From Candidatus Tabaqchalia intestinavium (GTDB lineage: Bacteria > Bacillota > Clostridia > Oscillospirales > CAJFTT01), in contig CAJFTT010000001.1 in assembly GCA_904420005.1 (NCBI GenBank), positions 1 through 41,903 of the forward strand: DNA of 41,903 nucleotides, written 5' to 3'. Positions 32,294 to 40,530 of this stretch are shown here, one piece after another (position 1 is the first letter of the stretch; every line of letters begins with the position of its first letter). The notes beneath the pieces are model-generated. The model searched no databases and was not told where the DNA came from. It was given only the letters and a program-made list of their open reading frames with translations. The translations under genes and the position numbers were made by a program.

Positions 32294-34423
32294 ATGAACA
32301 AAATTTTCAGTTTGAAGCTCTATTGGGAAGGCATCAAGAAAATCCGCCTTGTGGGGTTCGCAAGCGCGGTGCTGTGCGTCGTCGTCAGCGCGCTGATCCC
32401 CATTTCCACGCTCCTCAACGAGCGCGGCTATGCGCCGGAGACCCAGATGGTGCTGGAGATCGAGCAGTTCTGCATCCCGCTGGTGATGCTCCTGTTTCTC
32501 ACGCCGCTGTTTGTCTTTTCGATGTATTCGTTCCTCAATCACCGCAACACGTCGGATTTCTATCATGCCATCCCCTACCGGCGCGGCTGCGTTTACCTGA
32601 GCTTTACGGCCGCCATTCTGACCTGGCTGTGGGCGATCGTCCTTGTGACGGTGTTCTCCACCGCGCTGCTGTGGAGCTTCTCGGCGAGCTATGTGTTCCC
32701 GCTGACTTTCCTCGTGCAGGTGCCGCTGGCCTATTTCCTCGCGACGATGGCTGTCGCCGGCATCACGACCGTCGCCATGACCATCACCGGCAACGTCGCT
32801 TCCAACATCGCCATCACGGCGCTGCTGCTCGTGTTCGTGCGGGTTGTGAGCGTGCTGATCCTCAACACTGTCTCAAGCATAGCGCCGGTGCTGGACACCA
32901 GCGCATCGGTGTTCTCGATGTTCCAGCCGGAGTTCTTTCTCCCGTTCGGTATTCTGACCGCCTCAATGGGATTGACGGCGGCGGATAAAGTGTTCGGCTC
33001 TGCACCGGTGCTGCTGTATGCGCTGGCGGTGGGGGTCGTCATGCTGGCGCTCGGCGGCGTGTTCTATTGCCGGCGCCGGTCGGAAACGGCCACCCGCAGC
33101 GCGCCCAACCGCCTGCTGCAGCATCTATACCGCTGCGCCGTGACGCTGCCGTTCGTGCTGATCCTGGTCAACTATATTCTGTCGGAACTGTTTGGCCAGA
33201 GCACCTACCGGCGCCTGGAAATGTCGGCGATCCTGATTCTGCTTGTCGTGACGCTGCTGGTGTATTTCCTCTTTGAGCTCATCACGACCAAGCGGCCGAG
33301 AAACCTCATCAGCGCCATGCCGTGGCTGCTGGTGCTGGTGGCCGGCGCAGGCATTTTTACGGGCGCGATGCTGCTGATGCGCTCGAATATACTCGCCTTT
33401 ACGCCTGCTGCCTCGGAAATCGAGAGCATCGTCATCCCGGAGAAGCGCGAGGCTTATTCCGTCACGTATGAAGAGCTGGTCACAGGCAGGATCGAGATCC
33501 GCGACGAGAAAGCCAATCAGCTGGTGGCCGGCGCGCTGGAGCAATCGGTCGAGCTGACCGAGCAGCATCAGCTGTACGAATACTGGAGAGACAAAGAGTC
33601 CAGCGAGCTCGTTACGGTCGGTATCCGCACGAAGGACGGCAAAACGGTCGGCCGGACCCTCTGGATGTCCGGCGAGAATTATCAGGCCCTGCAGGAACTG
33701 TTCAATCAGACGCAGGAATACCGGGACGCGTATTTCAGTCTGCCGGAGACTTCTGAACTGCTGTATATCAGCATTGGCAACAGCTATGTCGGTTCCAGCC
33801 TGACCGACCGGCAGCGGGAAGCACTCTGGGAAACCTTCCGGGCGGAGTTTGCCACGCTGTCCGACGCGCAGAAGCTGGAGATCAAGCGCAGCGATTACGG
33901 CACGGGTGCGATCGCGCTGCATGTTAGCGGCAGCCGCGGGCTGCGGTCCTTTTCCTCGGATTACGTCGTGCCCAGATTCATGACGCGGACCGTGCAGCAG
34001 TATCTGGATTTTATTCGCGCGGATGAGAAGCAGAATGCCCGTGCGTTTGAAGTGCTCACGTCGCTGCAGCGCATGTTTGAAGGGCAGACGCCCGACTTTG
34101 AGCAGGTGGAGCTGCAATGCAGGATTGTGACGCAGCAGGACGCGTATATCTACTACTATCAGATAACGCCCGACGTCCATTCCTCCGCAGTTTCTGACGA
34201 TATCCGGTATGTGCTGCCCACACTTCTGGCGCATGAAAACGACGTCCCCTCGGCCGACGGGAATTATCTGATCTTTTCCACGCTGCGGTGGGATGAAACG
34301 GAAGAAGGGCGCAGAATTCTTACTGAAGGCATCGCCGCCATCCCCCTGACGCAGGAGGAGGTGCAGCAGATTGTGGAGACGCTGCGTCTGTTGCCGGAAG
34401 AGGATGAGATATATTATGACTGA
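32294..34423 (+). CDS. ABC transporter permease with large C-terminal soluble domain
   Basis: A 709-residue permease. About nine hydrophobic segments lie in residues 20-360 (roughly 20-42, 58-80, 100-125, 130-160, 165-190, 235-255, 275-295, 305-325, 337-360). The last 350 residues are soluble and probably extracytoplasmic, beginning SNILAFTPAASEIESIVIPE and containing several Tyr/Gln-rich beta-like blocks. The first segment set resembles YtrC/YtrD-type membrane subunits. The ATG at 32294 follows GAGGGGGCG. Together with the preceding ATPase it forms one half-transporter pair; the soluble domain may sense or bind the ligand. Ends 78 bases before a terminator. Confidence 0.88.
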   Translation: MNKIFSLKLYWEGIKKIRLVGFASAVLCVVVSALIPISTLLNERGYAPETQMVLEIEQFCIPLVMLLFLTPLFVFSMYSFLNHRNTSDFYHAIPYRRGCVYLSFTAAILTWLWAIVLVTVFSTALLWSFSASYVFPLTFLVQVPLAYFLATMAVAGITTVAMTITGNVASNIAITALLLVFVRVVSVLILNTVSSIAPVLDTSASVFSMFQPEFFLPFGILTASMGLTAADKVFGSAPVLLYALAVGVVMLALGGVFYCRRRSETATRSAPNRLLQHLYRCAVTLPFVLILVNYILSELFGQSTYRRLEMSAILILLVVTLLVYFLFELITTKRPRNLISAMPWLLVLVAGAGIFTGAMLLMRSNILAFTPAASEIESIVIPEKREAYSVTYEELVTGRIEIRDEKANQLVAGALEQSVELTEQHQLYEYWRDKESSELVTVGIRTKDGKTVGRTLWMSGENYQALQELFNQTQEYRDAYFSLPETSELLYISIGNSYVGSSLTDRQREALWETFRAEFATLSDAQKLEIKRSDYGTGAIALHVSGSRGLRSFSSDYVVPRFMTRTVQQYLDFIRADEKQNARAFEVLTSLQRMFEGQTPDFEQVELQCRIVTQQDAYIYYYQITPDVHSSAVSDDIRYVLPTLLAHENDVPSADGNYLIFSTLRWDETEEGRRILTEGIAAIPLTQEEVQQIVETLRLLPEEDEIYYD

Positions 34424-34500
34424 CGCGGCCGGAAAATGAGCCGCACACATGAGTTGCTTCCCCCGGGGGCGCGTCCCCATAGCGCCCCTTTCCCTGATAC

Positions 34501-34555
34501 AGCCGGCGTTCCCCGCGGCCCCTGCCGCGGCGGCCCGCCGGCTTTCCCCATTTTC
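34501..34555 (+). terminator. Terminator of the GntR-ABC operon
   Basis: AGCCGGCG (34501-34508) pairs with CGCCGGCT (34536-34543), enclosing a CCGCGG/CCGCGG stem, followed by TTCCCCATTTTCG. The remaining DNA between 34424 and 34635 shows no gene. Confidence 0.6.
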
Positions 34556-34635
34556 GCGCCGTATCGGGGCCGCGATTGGTCAGATTCATGCAAATCCGCG
34601 GATACCCGGGAGGATATTTTATGAATCCCGCGCGG

Positions 34636-34665
34636 TTTACAAAAGCCCGGCGCGCGTGGTATAAT
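34636..34665 (+). promoter_or_regulatory. Promoter of the gtrA-like/smpB unit
   Basis: TTTACA (34636-34641), 18-bp spacer, TATAAT (34660-34665), about 70 bases before the GtrA-like start codon. Confidence 0.75.
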
Positions 34666-34735
34666 TAACCTTAATCTTTTCCGGACGAGACCGGCGCGCC
34701 GCGCGGGAGAATCGCCGGATGACAGGGAGAACGCG

Positions 34736-35164
34736 ATGAAAAGCAAGAAAGAAGCGGGACGGATCATCTGTTTCGGCCTGGTTGGCGTGGCCAACACTGT
34801 GGTGGACTATGCCGTGTTCTGGCTGCTGGGGACGCTCCTCGGCATCCCGGAGACGGTGGCGCAGATTTTTTCCTATTCGGCCGGCACGGCCAACAGCTTC
34901 CTGTGCAATCGGTTTTTCACCTTCCGGGATCACACGACGCAAAAGCCCGCGCGCGAGCTCGCGCGGTTCATCGTCGTCAATCTCGCGTCCCTGGCGGTCA
35001 GTACGCTGCTGGTGTTCTGCCTCATTGACCGGCTGCCGCTGGTCTGGGCGCCGGCGCGGGCCGGGTATTGGTGGATTTTGGCCAAGCTGTTCATCACGGG
35101 CGTGACGCTGGTCATCAATTATCTCGGCAGCCGCCTGTTTGTCTGGAAAGAAAAGAAAGATTGA
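34736..35164 (+). CDS. GtrA family membrane protein
   Basis: A 142-residue GtrA-like protein with four membrane segments (about 9-31, 36-56, 75-97, 110-132). Family blocks are visible: FGLVGVANTVVDYAVFWLL, FSYSAGTANSFLCNRFFTF and TGVTLVINYLGSRLFVWK. GtrA-like proteins are thought to help move polyprenyl-linked sugars across the membrane for cell-surface glycan decoration. AGGGAGAACGCG precedes the ATG. No glycosyltransferase partner is adjacent; the next gene is smpB, 33 bases on. Confidence 0.9.
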   Translation: MKSKKEAGRIICFGLVGVANTVVDYAVFWLLGTLLGIPETVAQIFSYSAGTANSFLCNRFFTFRDHTTQKPARELARFIVVNLASLAVSTLLVFCLIDRLPLVWAPARAGYWWILAKLFITGVTLVINYLGSRLFVWKEKKD

Positions 35165-35197
35165 GGCGGGCCGGTCCCGCCGGGAAGGAGCGCCCGG

Positions 35198-35665
35198 ATG
35201 AAGAAGAGCGAAACCCGCAGCATCGCGCAGAACAAAAAGGCGTTTCATGATTATTTCGTCCTTGAGCGGCTGGAGACGGGCATCGAGCTGGTGGGCACGG
35301 AGGTCAAGTCGCTGCGCGCCGGCGGCGTCAATCTGCGCGACGCCTGGTGCGAGATCACGAAGGACGGCGAGCTCTACGTCCGGCAGATGCATATTTCCCC
35401 GTATGAGCACGGCAATATCTTCAACCGGGATCCGCTGCGCCCGCGCCGCCTGCTCGCGCACCGGCGGGAGATCCGCCGGCTGTATGGCGAAGTCAAGCAG
35501 GGGGGCGTGACGCTCATCCCGCTTTCCTTATATTTCAAAGGCTCGCGCGTCAAGCTCGAGCTGGGGCTGTGCCGCGGCAAGAAGCTTTACGACAAGCGCG
35601 AGAGCGCGGCCAAGCGCGACGCTGCGCGCCTGATGGAGCGCGCGCTCAAGGAACGCAACCGCTGA
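35198..35665 (+). CDS. smpB: SsrA-binding protein SmpB
   Basis: SmpB binds tmRNA and enables trans-translation to rescue stalled ribosomes. The 155-residue protein has all family blocks: SIAQNKKAFHDYFVLERLET, GIELVGTEVKSLRAGGVNLR, YEHGNIFNRDPLRPRRLL and the basic C-terminal tail GKKLYDKRESAAKRDAAR. GGGAAGGAGCG precedes the ATG. tmRNA (ssrA) often follows smpB, but none is seen here. It is transcribed after the GtrA-like gene, probably from the same promoter. Confidence 0.97.
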   Translation: MKKSETRSIAQNKKAFHDYFVLERLETGIELVGTEVKSLRAGGVNLRDAWCEITKDGELYVRQMHISPYEHGNIFNRDPLRPRRLLAHRREIRRLYGEVKQGGVTLIPLSLYFKGSRVKLELGLCRGKKLYDKRESAAKRDAARLMERALKERNR

Positions 35666-35735
35666 GGCGCTCGCCGCCCGGCTTTTGCTTAGATTTCTGC
35701 GGCGGACGCCGTATTTTGAAAGGAGCGATCGAATC

Positions 35736-36281
35736 GTGAAGGAAACCATGATGCAGATCCCCGACCGTTTGCGCGAGCTGCGCGAAGTGCTTGGGGTATC
35801 GGTAGAGGAGCTGGCGGAGAGCGTCGGCGTTACGCCGACAGAATATGAACAGTTTGAATCCGGAGAAAAAGATATTCCCATCAGCGCACTGTACAAATTC
35901 GCGGCCAAGCTGCAGGTGGACCTGAGCGTCCTGCTGTTCGGCGACGAGCCGCGGATGGATACCTACACGGTCATGCGCAGCGGCGAGGGCGTGCCCATCG
36001 AGCGGTACGAGGGATATTCCTTCGAGAACCTCGCCTTCAATTTCAAAAACCGCACCATGGAGCCGATGATCGTCACCATCGAACCGGACATCTCGGCGGC
36101 GCTCGTGGCGCACGGCGGCCAGGAATTCAACTACGTCCTCGACGGCACCGTCAAGGTGGTCGTCGGGCACAAGGAGCATATCCTGCACGCGGGCGATTCG
36201 ATCTATTTCAATCCCCGCCTGCCGCACGCGCAGCTGGCCGTGGACGGCCCGGCGCGGTTCCTGACCGTGATTCAGGAATAA
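35736..36281 (+). CDS. HTH-XRE/cupin transcriptional regulator
   Basis: A 181-residue regulator with an N-terminal Xre-type helix-turn-helix (about 8-65: IPDRLRELREVLGVSVEELA, ESVGVTPTEYEQFESGE, PISALYKFAAKLQVDLSVLL) and a C-terminal cupin (about 110-178: AHGGQEFNYVLDGTVKVVVG, HAGDSIYFNPRLPHAQLAV). It starts at GTG 35736, ten bases after AAAGGAG; the longer in-frame start at 35685 precedes that site. Stop to next start is 23 bases, so it is an operon with the CoA ligase and probably its regulator, with the cupin sensing a small ligand such as an acid or acyl-CoA. That sensing role is inference. Confidence 0.92.
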   Translation: MKETMMQIPDRLRELREVLGVSVEELAESVGVTPTEYEQFESGEKDIPISALYKFAAKLQVDLSVLLFGDEPRMDTYTVMRSGEGVPIERYEGYSFENLAFNFKNRTMEPMIVTIEPDISAALVAHGGQEFNYVLDGTVKVVVGHKEHILHAGDSIYFNPRLPHAQLAVDGPARFLTVIQE

Positions 36282-36304
36282 ACACGAAGGAGAGCGAAAA
36301 CAGG

Positions 36305-37993
36305 ATGGATCAGCTGATCAAGCAGTTTTGTCCCCGTCTGGATTTTGATTCCTACGAGGACTTTGTGAAAAATTACACGGTGAACGTGCCGGAGGACTTC
36401 AATTTCGGCTTTGACGTGGTGGATTACTGGGCCGAGCACGAGCCGGACAAGCGCGCGCTGCTGTATACCAACGATACCGGCGTGATGGAGACCTATACCT
36501 TCGCCGACATCAAACGCCTGTCGGACAAGACGGCCAATGTGTTCCGCAGCCTGGGCATCGGCAAGGGCGACGTCGTTATGCTCATTCTCAAGCAGCGGGT
36601 GGAGGCCTGGACCTGCATCACCGCGCTGTGCAAATTGGGCGCTGTGTGCATCCCCGCGACCTATCAGCTCACGCCGAAGGACATCGTTTACCGCTGCAAC
36701 GCGGCGGATGTGAAAATGATCGTCTGTGTGGGGGACGACGTGGTTATCGACCATGTGGCGGGCTCCGTCGACAAGTGTGAAACGCTGCAGACCGTCTGCA
36801 CGGTGGGGGATTGCCACCACGAAGGGTTCCTGGACTTCCGCGCGGCGGTCGAGGCGGCGAGCGAGGATTTCCCGCGCCCGACGGGAGACGACGCCACGAA
36901 GGTCACGGACACGATGCTCATCTATTTCTCTTCCGGCACCACCGGCATGCCCAAGATGGTGCTGCACGATCATTCGCTCCCCCTGGGGCATATCGTGACG
37001 GCCCGCTTCTGGCATCAGGTGCAGGAGAACACCGTCCATCTGACCCAGACGGACTCCGGCTGGGCGAAATTCGCCTGGGGCAAGATCTACGGTCAGTGGA
37101 TCTGCGGCGCGTGCATCGGCGTGTTCGACACGGAGAAATTCGCGCCGAAAACCATGCTCGACGCCATCCAGCGCCTGCGTCCGACGACCTTCTGCGCCCC
37201 GGCGACGATTTACCGCTTCCTCATCAAGGAGGATCTGACGCAGTACGATTTCTCTTTCATCAAGCATGCGTCGCTGGCCGGCGAGCCGCTGAATCCCGAG
37301 GTGTATCATCAGATTGAGCGCATGACGGGCCTGCATATTTACGAAGGGTTCGGCCAGTCGGAGACGTCCGTCCTGCTCGCGAATTTCGGCTGGTTCCCGG
37401 TGCGTCCCGGCTCGATGGGCAAGCCGTCCCCCATCTTCGACATCCGCCTGCTCGATGAGAACGGCGAGGAATGCGAGGACGGCATCGTCGGCACCATCTG
37501 CATCGGCTGCCCGGACGGCAAGCGCCCGGTGGGGCTGTTCCGGACCTATTACCGCGACGCCGAAGCCAACCAGCGCTCGATGATCGGCGACTATTACAGC
37601 ACCGGCGACATGGCGTGGCGGGATTCCGACGGCTATTACTGGTTCGTCGGCCGCAATGACGACGTCATCAAATGCTCGGGCTACCGCATCGGCCCGTTCG
37701 AGGTGGAAAGCGCGCTCATCGAGCACCCTTCTGTGCTCGAATGCGCCATCACCGCCGCGCCTGACCCCATCCGCGGCCAGGTCGTCAAGGCGACGATCGT
37801 GCTCGCGCGCGGCTATGCGCCGTCGGACGAGCTGGTCAAGGAGCTGCAGAATCACGTCAAGCACGCCACCGCGCCGTATAAGTACCCGCGCATTGTGGAG
37901 TTTGTCGATGAGCTGCCCAAGACCACCAGCGGCAAGATCATGCGCACCGCGATCCGCGCGGCGGATATGCAAAAGGCGCTCAAAAAGGACTGA
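36305..37993 (+). CDS. Acyl-CoA synthetase, medium-chain (MACS)-like
   Basis: An ANL-superfamily ligase of 562 residues. The P-loop FSSGTTGMPKMVLHDH (near 207) has the PKM signature seen in the ACSM/medium-chain group rather than PKG. Further blocks are LAGEPLNPEVYHQIE, EGFGQSETSVLLANF (A5), YSTGDMAWRDSDGYYWFVGR (A7), DDVIKCSGYRIGPFEVES (A8) and TTSGKIMRTAIR (A10). GAAGGAGAGCG lies upstream of ATG 36305. It is directly downstream of an HTH-cupin gene, forming a regulator-enzyme pair. Short/medium aliphatic or aromatic acids are the likely substrates, not provable here. Confidence 0.93.
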   Translation: MDQLIKQFCPRLDFDSYEDFVKNYTVNVPEDFNFGFDVVDYWAEHEPDKRALLYTNDTGVMETYTFADIKRLSDKTANVFRSLGIGKGDVVMLILKQRVEAWTCITALCKLGAVCIPATYQLTPKDIVYRCNAADVKMIVCVGDDVVIDHVAGSVDKCETLQTVCTVGDCHHEGFLDFRAAVEAASEDFPRPTGDDATKVTDTMLIYFSSGTTGMPKMVLHDHSLPLGHIVTARFWHQVQENTVHLTQTDSGWAKFAWGKIYGQWICGACIGVFDTEKFAPKTMLDAIQRLRPTTFCAPATIYRFLIKEDLTQYDFSFIKHASLAGEPLNPEVYHQIERMTGLHIYEGFGQSETSVLLANFGWFPVRPGSMGKPSPIFDIRLLDENGEECEDGIVGTICIGCPDGKRPVGLFRTYYRDAEANQRSMIGDYYSTGDMAWRDSDGYYWFVGRNDDVIKCSGYRIGPFEVESALIEHPSVLECAITAAPDPIRGQVVKATIVLARGYAPSDELVKELQNHVKHATAPYKYPRIVEFVDELPKTTSGKIMRTAIRAADMQKALKKD

Positions 37994-38000
37994 GCGCCTT
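37973..38000 (+). terminator. Hairpin overlapping the MACS stop codon
   Basis: AAGGCGCTC (37973-37981) pairs with GAGCGCCTT (37992-38000), spanning the stop codon, followed by TCGCTCGG. Weak U-tract; the stronger terminator lies 90 bases on. Confidence 0.5.
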
Positions 38001-38087
38001 TCGCTCGGCGCAGTGCCGGTGGCCTTGGCGCGCGTTCCGCTGCGTCGCGGTATCTGCGGAGGCTGTGCCGTTTTCTCAAGAATACAT

Positions 38088-38157
38088 GCGTCTGCCTTTT
38101 TGGCGGTGCAGACGCCGCGTCCCTTTCTGCTCGACCGGGCGGAAAGGGACGTTTTTT
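38088..38157 (+). terminator. Tandem-hairpin terminator
   Basis: GCGTCTGC/GCAGACGC (38088-38115) is followed by CGTCCCTTTC/GAAAGGGACG (38118-38151) and six T (38152-38157). A strong intrinsic terminator for the regulator/MACS operon. Confidence 0.85.
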
Positions 38158-38325
38158 GCCCGGCGGGGCGTTTCGGCTTGCTTCGGCCGGCGGAGCGTTC
38201 CTTTCCCGCGATGGAGGCGGGCGGCGCGTTACCGGCGGCCGGGCCGTCTTCCCGGATGGGGTGGCTTTGCGCTGGCGGTGTTTGCAGCCCGCACCGGGAC
38301 GGTTGCGGGAAGAAACCCGGGCGTT

Positions 38326-38477
38326 TTGCGTCCCGGCCGCGCATGGGAAACACGGCGACGTCCGGCGTCAGCTTGTAGTCACAGCCAGTTGCGTCCCGGC
38401 CGCGCATGGAAAACACACTGTGATGTGCGCGACGGCATCGTCGCGTGCGTTGCGTCCCGGCCACGCATAGAAAATGC
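38326..38477 (-). CRISPR. Short orphan CRISPR-like array, three repeats
   Basis: Three 28-base repeats lie at 38326-38353, 38389-38416 and 38450-38477. Repeats one and two differ at one base; the third differs from the second at four (24/28). The + strand repeat reads TTGCGTCCCGGCCGCGC then ATGG-(A/G)-AAACAC. On the - strand it starts GTGTTTTCC, resembling type I-E repeats, and spacers of 35 and 33 bases fit that class (about 61-base period). The third repeat is next to an AT-rich stretch. The 33-base spacer contains a CGCGACG/CGTCGCG palindrome, so a non-CRISPR repeat family remains possible. No cas gene is in the window. Confidence 0.5.
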
Positions 38478-38482
38478 CCTGA

Positions 38483-38513
38483 TTGTAAACCTATAAAAAA
38501 TAATGGTTGACGA
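38483..38513 (+). promoter_or_regulatory. BirA-type biotin operator
   Basis: TTGTAAACC (38483-38491) and GGTTGACGA (38505-38513) form an imperfect inverted repeat. The left half is identical to the biotin operator half-site TTGTAAACC; the right matches its complement GGTTTACAA at seven of nine. The spacer is 13, a little short. It overlaps the -35 of the birA promoter. Confidence 0.65.
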
Positions 38514-38535
38514 ACGGAGCGCGATCTGGTATGCT
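38507..38535 (+). promoter_or_regulatory. Promoter of birA-bioY
   Basis: TTGACG (38507-38512), 17-bp spacer, TATGCT (38530-38535). Its -35 lies inside the biotin operator, so BirA bound with biotinyl-AMP would block it. Confidence 0.8.
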
Positions 38536-38635
38536 AGGGACAGTCAGCGGGGAGAACGCCGGCCGGCGTTTTCCCCGGCATCGCGCTGCCGCGGGGAAAG
38601 TCCCATGGCAGTGCCGGAACAGGGAGGGAGCTTGT

Positions 38636-39616
38636 ATGACGTCAAAATCACGCGTGCTTTCCGCGCTGCTGCAAGCCGCGGGAGAGGCGGTTTCCGGGCA
38701 GGCGCTGGCGGCGCGGCTCGGTATCAGCCGCGCCGCTGTGTGGAAAGCGGTGGCCGCGCTGCGGGAGGACGGCTATGCCATTGAGGCGATGCCCAACCGT
38801 GGTTATCGCCTGGCCGCGGCGGAGGATATTCTCACCAGTGAGAGCGTCGCCGCGCTGCTGCCGCCGGAGTCGCCCTGGCGCGTGCGGGTGTATCCGCAGC
38901 TCGCGTCCACCAACCGCACGCTCAAGCAGATGGCGAGCGAGGGGGAGAAAAGCGGCGCAGTGATCCTTGCCGAGACGCAGTCGCAGGGGCGCGGCCGTAT
39001 GGGGCGCGACTTTTTTTCTCCGCCGGGATCGGGGCTGTATATGAGCTTTCTGCTGCGGCCCGCAACGTTGCTGACAGGCGATGCGGTGCTGCTGACCACC
39101 GCCGTTTCCGTCGCCGTTGCCCGTGCGATTGCGGCCAGCTGCGGCGTGCAGGTCGGCATCAAATGGGTCAACGACCTGTACCTTGGGGACAGGAAAGTCT
39201 GCGGCATTCTCACAGAAGCGGCCAGCGATCTGGAGAGCGGTGGGATCGACAGCGTCGTCATCGGCATCGGCGTGAATTTCTGCGCGCGGCAGGAGCAGTT
39301 CCCGCCGGAGCTGCGGGAGACGGCCCGCGCGCTGTTTGAGACGCCGCCCGCCGGCGTGACGCGCAGTCGTCTGGCAGCCGCGATCCTGCGTGAGGCGGAG
39401 GGCCTGGAGGAGGCCTGCCGCACGCGGGCGTTTCTCGAGGAATACCGCGCGCGCTCCATCCTGCTGGGCAAACCCGTGCGCTGCACCAGCGCGCGGGAAA
39501 CGTTCGAGGCGATGGCGGTGGATATCGACGCGCAGGGCGGCCTCGTCGTGCGGCGCGCCGACGGCACGCAATGCGCGCTGCATACGGGGGAAGTGACGGT
39601 GCGCCGCATGGACTGA
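38636..39616 (+). CDS. birA: Bifunctional biotin ligase/repressor BirA
   Basis: BirA attaches biotin to carboxylase subunits and represses biotin genes. The 326-residue protein has an N-terminal winged helix (about 1-65: SGQALAARLGISRAAVWKAV, EDGYAIEAMPNRGYRL), the ligase domain (VYPQLASTNRTLKQMASEG; biotinyl-AMP loop GRGRMGRDFFSPPGSGLYMS; KWVNDLYLGDRKVCGILTEA) and an SH3-like C-terminal domain (EYRARSILLGKPVRC). The DNA-binding domain makes it the bifunctional type, in agreement with the operator just upstream. ATG 38636 follows CAGGGAGGGAG; longer in-frame starts overlap the promoter. bioY follows 70 bases on without a terminator. Confidence 0.95.
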   Translation: MTSKSRVLSALLQAAGEAVSGQALAARLGISRAAVWKAVAALREDGYAIEAMPNRGYRLAAAEDILTSESVAALLPPESPWRVRVYPQLASTNRTLKQMASEGEKSGAVILAETQSQGRGRMGRDFFSPPGSGLYMSFLLRPATLLTGDAVLLTTAVSVAVARAIAASCGVQVGIKWVNDLYLGDRKVCGILTEAASDLESGGIDSVVIGIGVNFCARQEQFPPELRETARALFETPPAGVTRSRLAAAILREAEGLEEACRTRAFLEEYRARSILLGKPVRCTSARETFEAMAVDIDAQGGLVVRRADGTQCALHTGEVTVRRMD

Positions 39617-39686
39617 GCGGTCTGGACGCCGCGCGGCCGCGAAACGTCGGTCAGCCCGGCGCGAGAAAAAGAAAAGGGGAAAGCTT

Positions 39687-40277
39687 ATGGGAAAAACGAC
39701 TACACTGGGAAAAACGCGCGCGCTGCTGCTTTGCGCGCTGTTCGCCGCGCTCATCGCGGCAGGGGCGTTTATCCGCATTCCTGTGCCGGTGCTACCCTTC
39801 ACGCTGCAGACGCTGTTTGTGCTGCTGGCGGGGCTGCTGCTGGGGCCGCGCTGGGGCGCGCTGTCGGTCATCGCCTATGTGGCGATCGGACTTGTGGGGA
39901 TTCCTATCTTCACGCAGGGAGGCGGGCCGCAATATGTGTTTCAGCCGTCGTTCGGCTATTTACTTGCGTTCATTCCCGGCGCGTATCTCACCGGCTGGCT
40001 CGCGCGGCGGGGTGCGCCGACGCTGCCCCGGTTGCTGCTGGCTTGCGCGGCGGGGCTGGCGGTGATTTACGCGATCGGCATGACGTATCTGTATTTTATA
40101 ACCAATCTGTATGTTCAGACGCCGATGAGCGTGCGCAGCCTGTTCATGTCGTGCTTTGTGCTGATGCTGCCCGGCGATGTGGTCAAGACCGTCTTTGCTG
40201 CGGTCTTGGCGCGTCGCCTGCTGCCTGCGCTGGAGAAAATGGGCGTCGGCGGGCGGAAAGCGCCGGCAGCTGAATGA
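39687..40277 (+). CDS. bioY: Biotin transporter BioY
   Basis: BioY is the biotin-binding S component of an ECF transporter. The 196-residue protein has six predicted membrane segments. Family blocks include IRIPVPVLPFTLQTLFVLLA, LLLGPRWGALSVIAYVAIGL, GIPIFTQGGGPQYVFQPSFG (biotin-site region) and SVRSLFMSCFVLMLPGDVVK. AAGGGGAAAGC precedes the ATG. It is cotranscribed with birA and presumably biotin-repressed. No ecfA/ecfT or biotin-synthesis gene is in the window, so the cell probably imports biotin using energy subunits encoded elsewhere. Confidence 0.96.
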   Translation: MGKTTTLGKTRALLLCALFAALIAAGAFIRIPVPVLPFTLQTLFVLLAGLLLGPRWGALSVIAYVAIGLVGIPIFTQGGGPQYVFQPSFGYLLAFIPGAYLTGWLARRGAPTLPRLLLACAAGLAVIYAIGMTYLYFITNLYVQTPMSVRSLFMSCFVLMLPGDVVKTVFAAVLARRLLPALEKMGVGGRKAPAAE

Positions 40278-40476
40278 CAGACGCAGGCCGGCGGCTGTCG
40301 CAGGGCGCCGCGCATTTGGCGAGGGAGGGAATGGGCACGGATGAGGCTACAGCAGGCATGGCGGGCCTGTGTCCGCCGAGCGTGCCGGTGTGCCCGCACG
40401 CATTTCGACCGACCGGTGTGGTGGACGCTATGGGCTAATCATAAAAAATATTTATAGATTCAGAAGCAACTCTAAT
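40278..40476. other. Short intergenic stretch
   Basis: No gene or clear terminator is seen. The last 60 bases turn AT-rich before the promoter of the flavoprotein gene. Confidence 0.4.
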
Positions 40477-40505
40477 TTGATTTTATGTGTATTGCGTAGT
40501 ATACT
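40477..40505 (+). promoter_or_regulatory. Promoter of the TrxR-like flavoprotein gene
   Basis: TTGATT (40477-40482), 17-bp spacer, TATACT (40500-40505), 26 bases before the start codon. Confidence 0.75.
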
Positions 40506-40530
40506 CATAAACAGAAAAGGAGGGGTTTCG

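Noticed and set aside
36272-38464. 730-codon open frame antisense to the MACS gene with repeated FSMRGRDA-type peptides
   Set aside because: The repeated peptide is only the translation of the CRISPR-like repeats; the rest mirrors the ligase gene.
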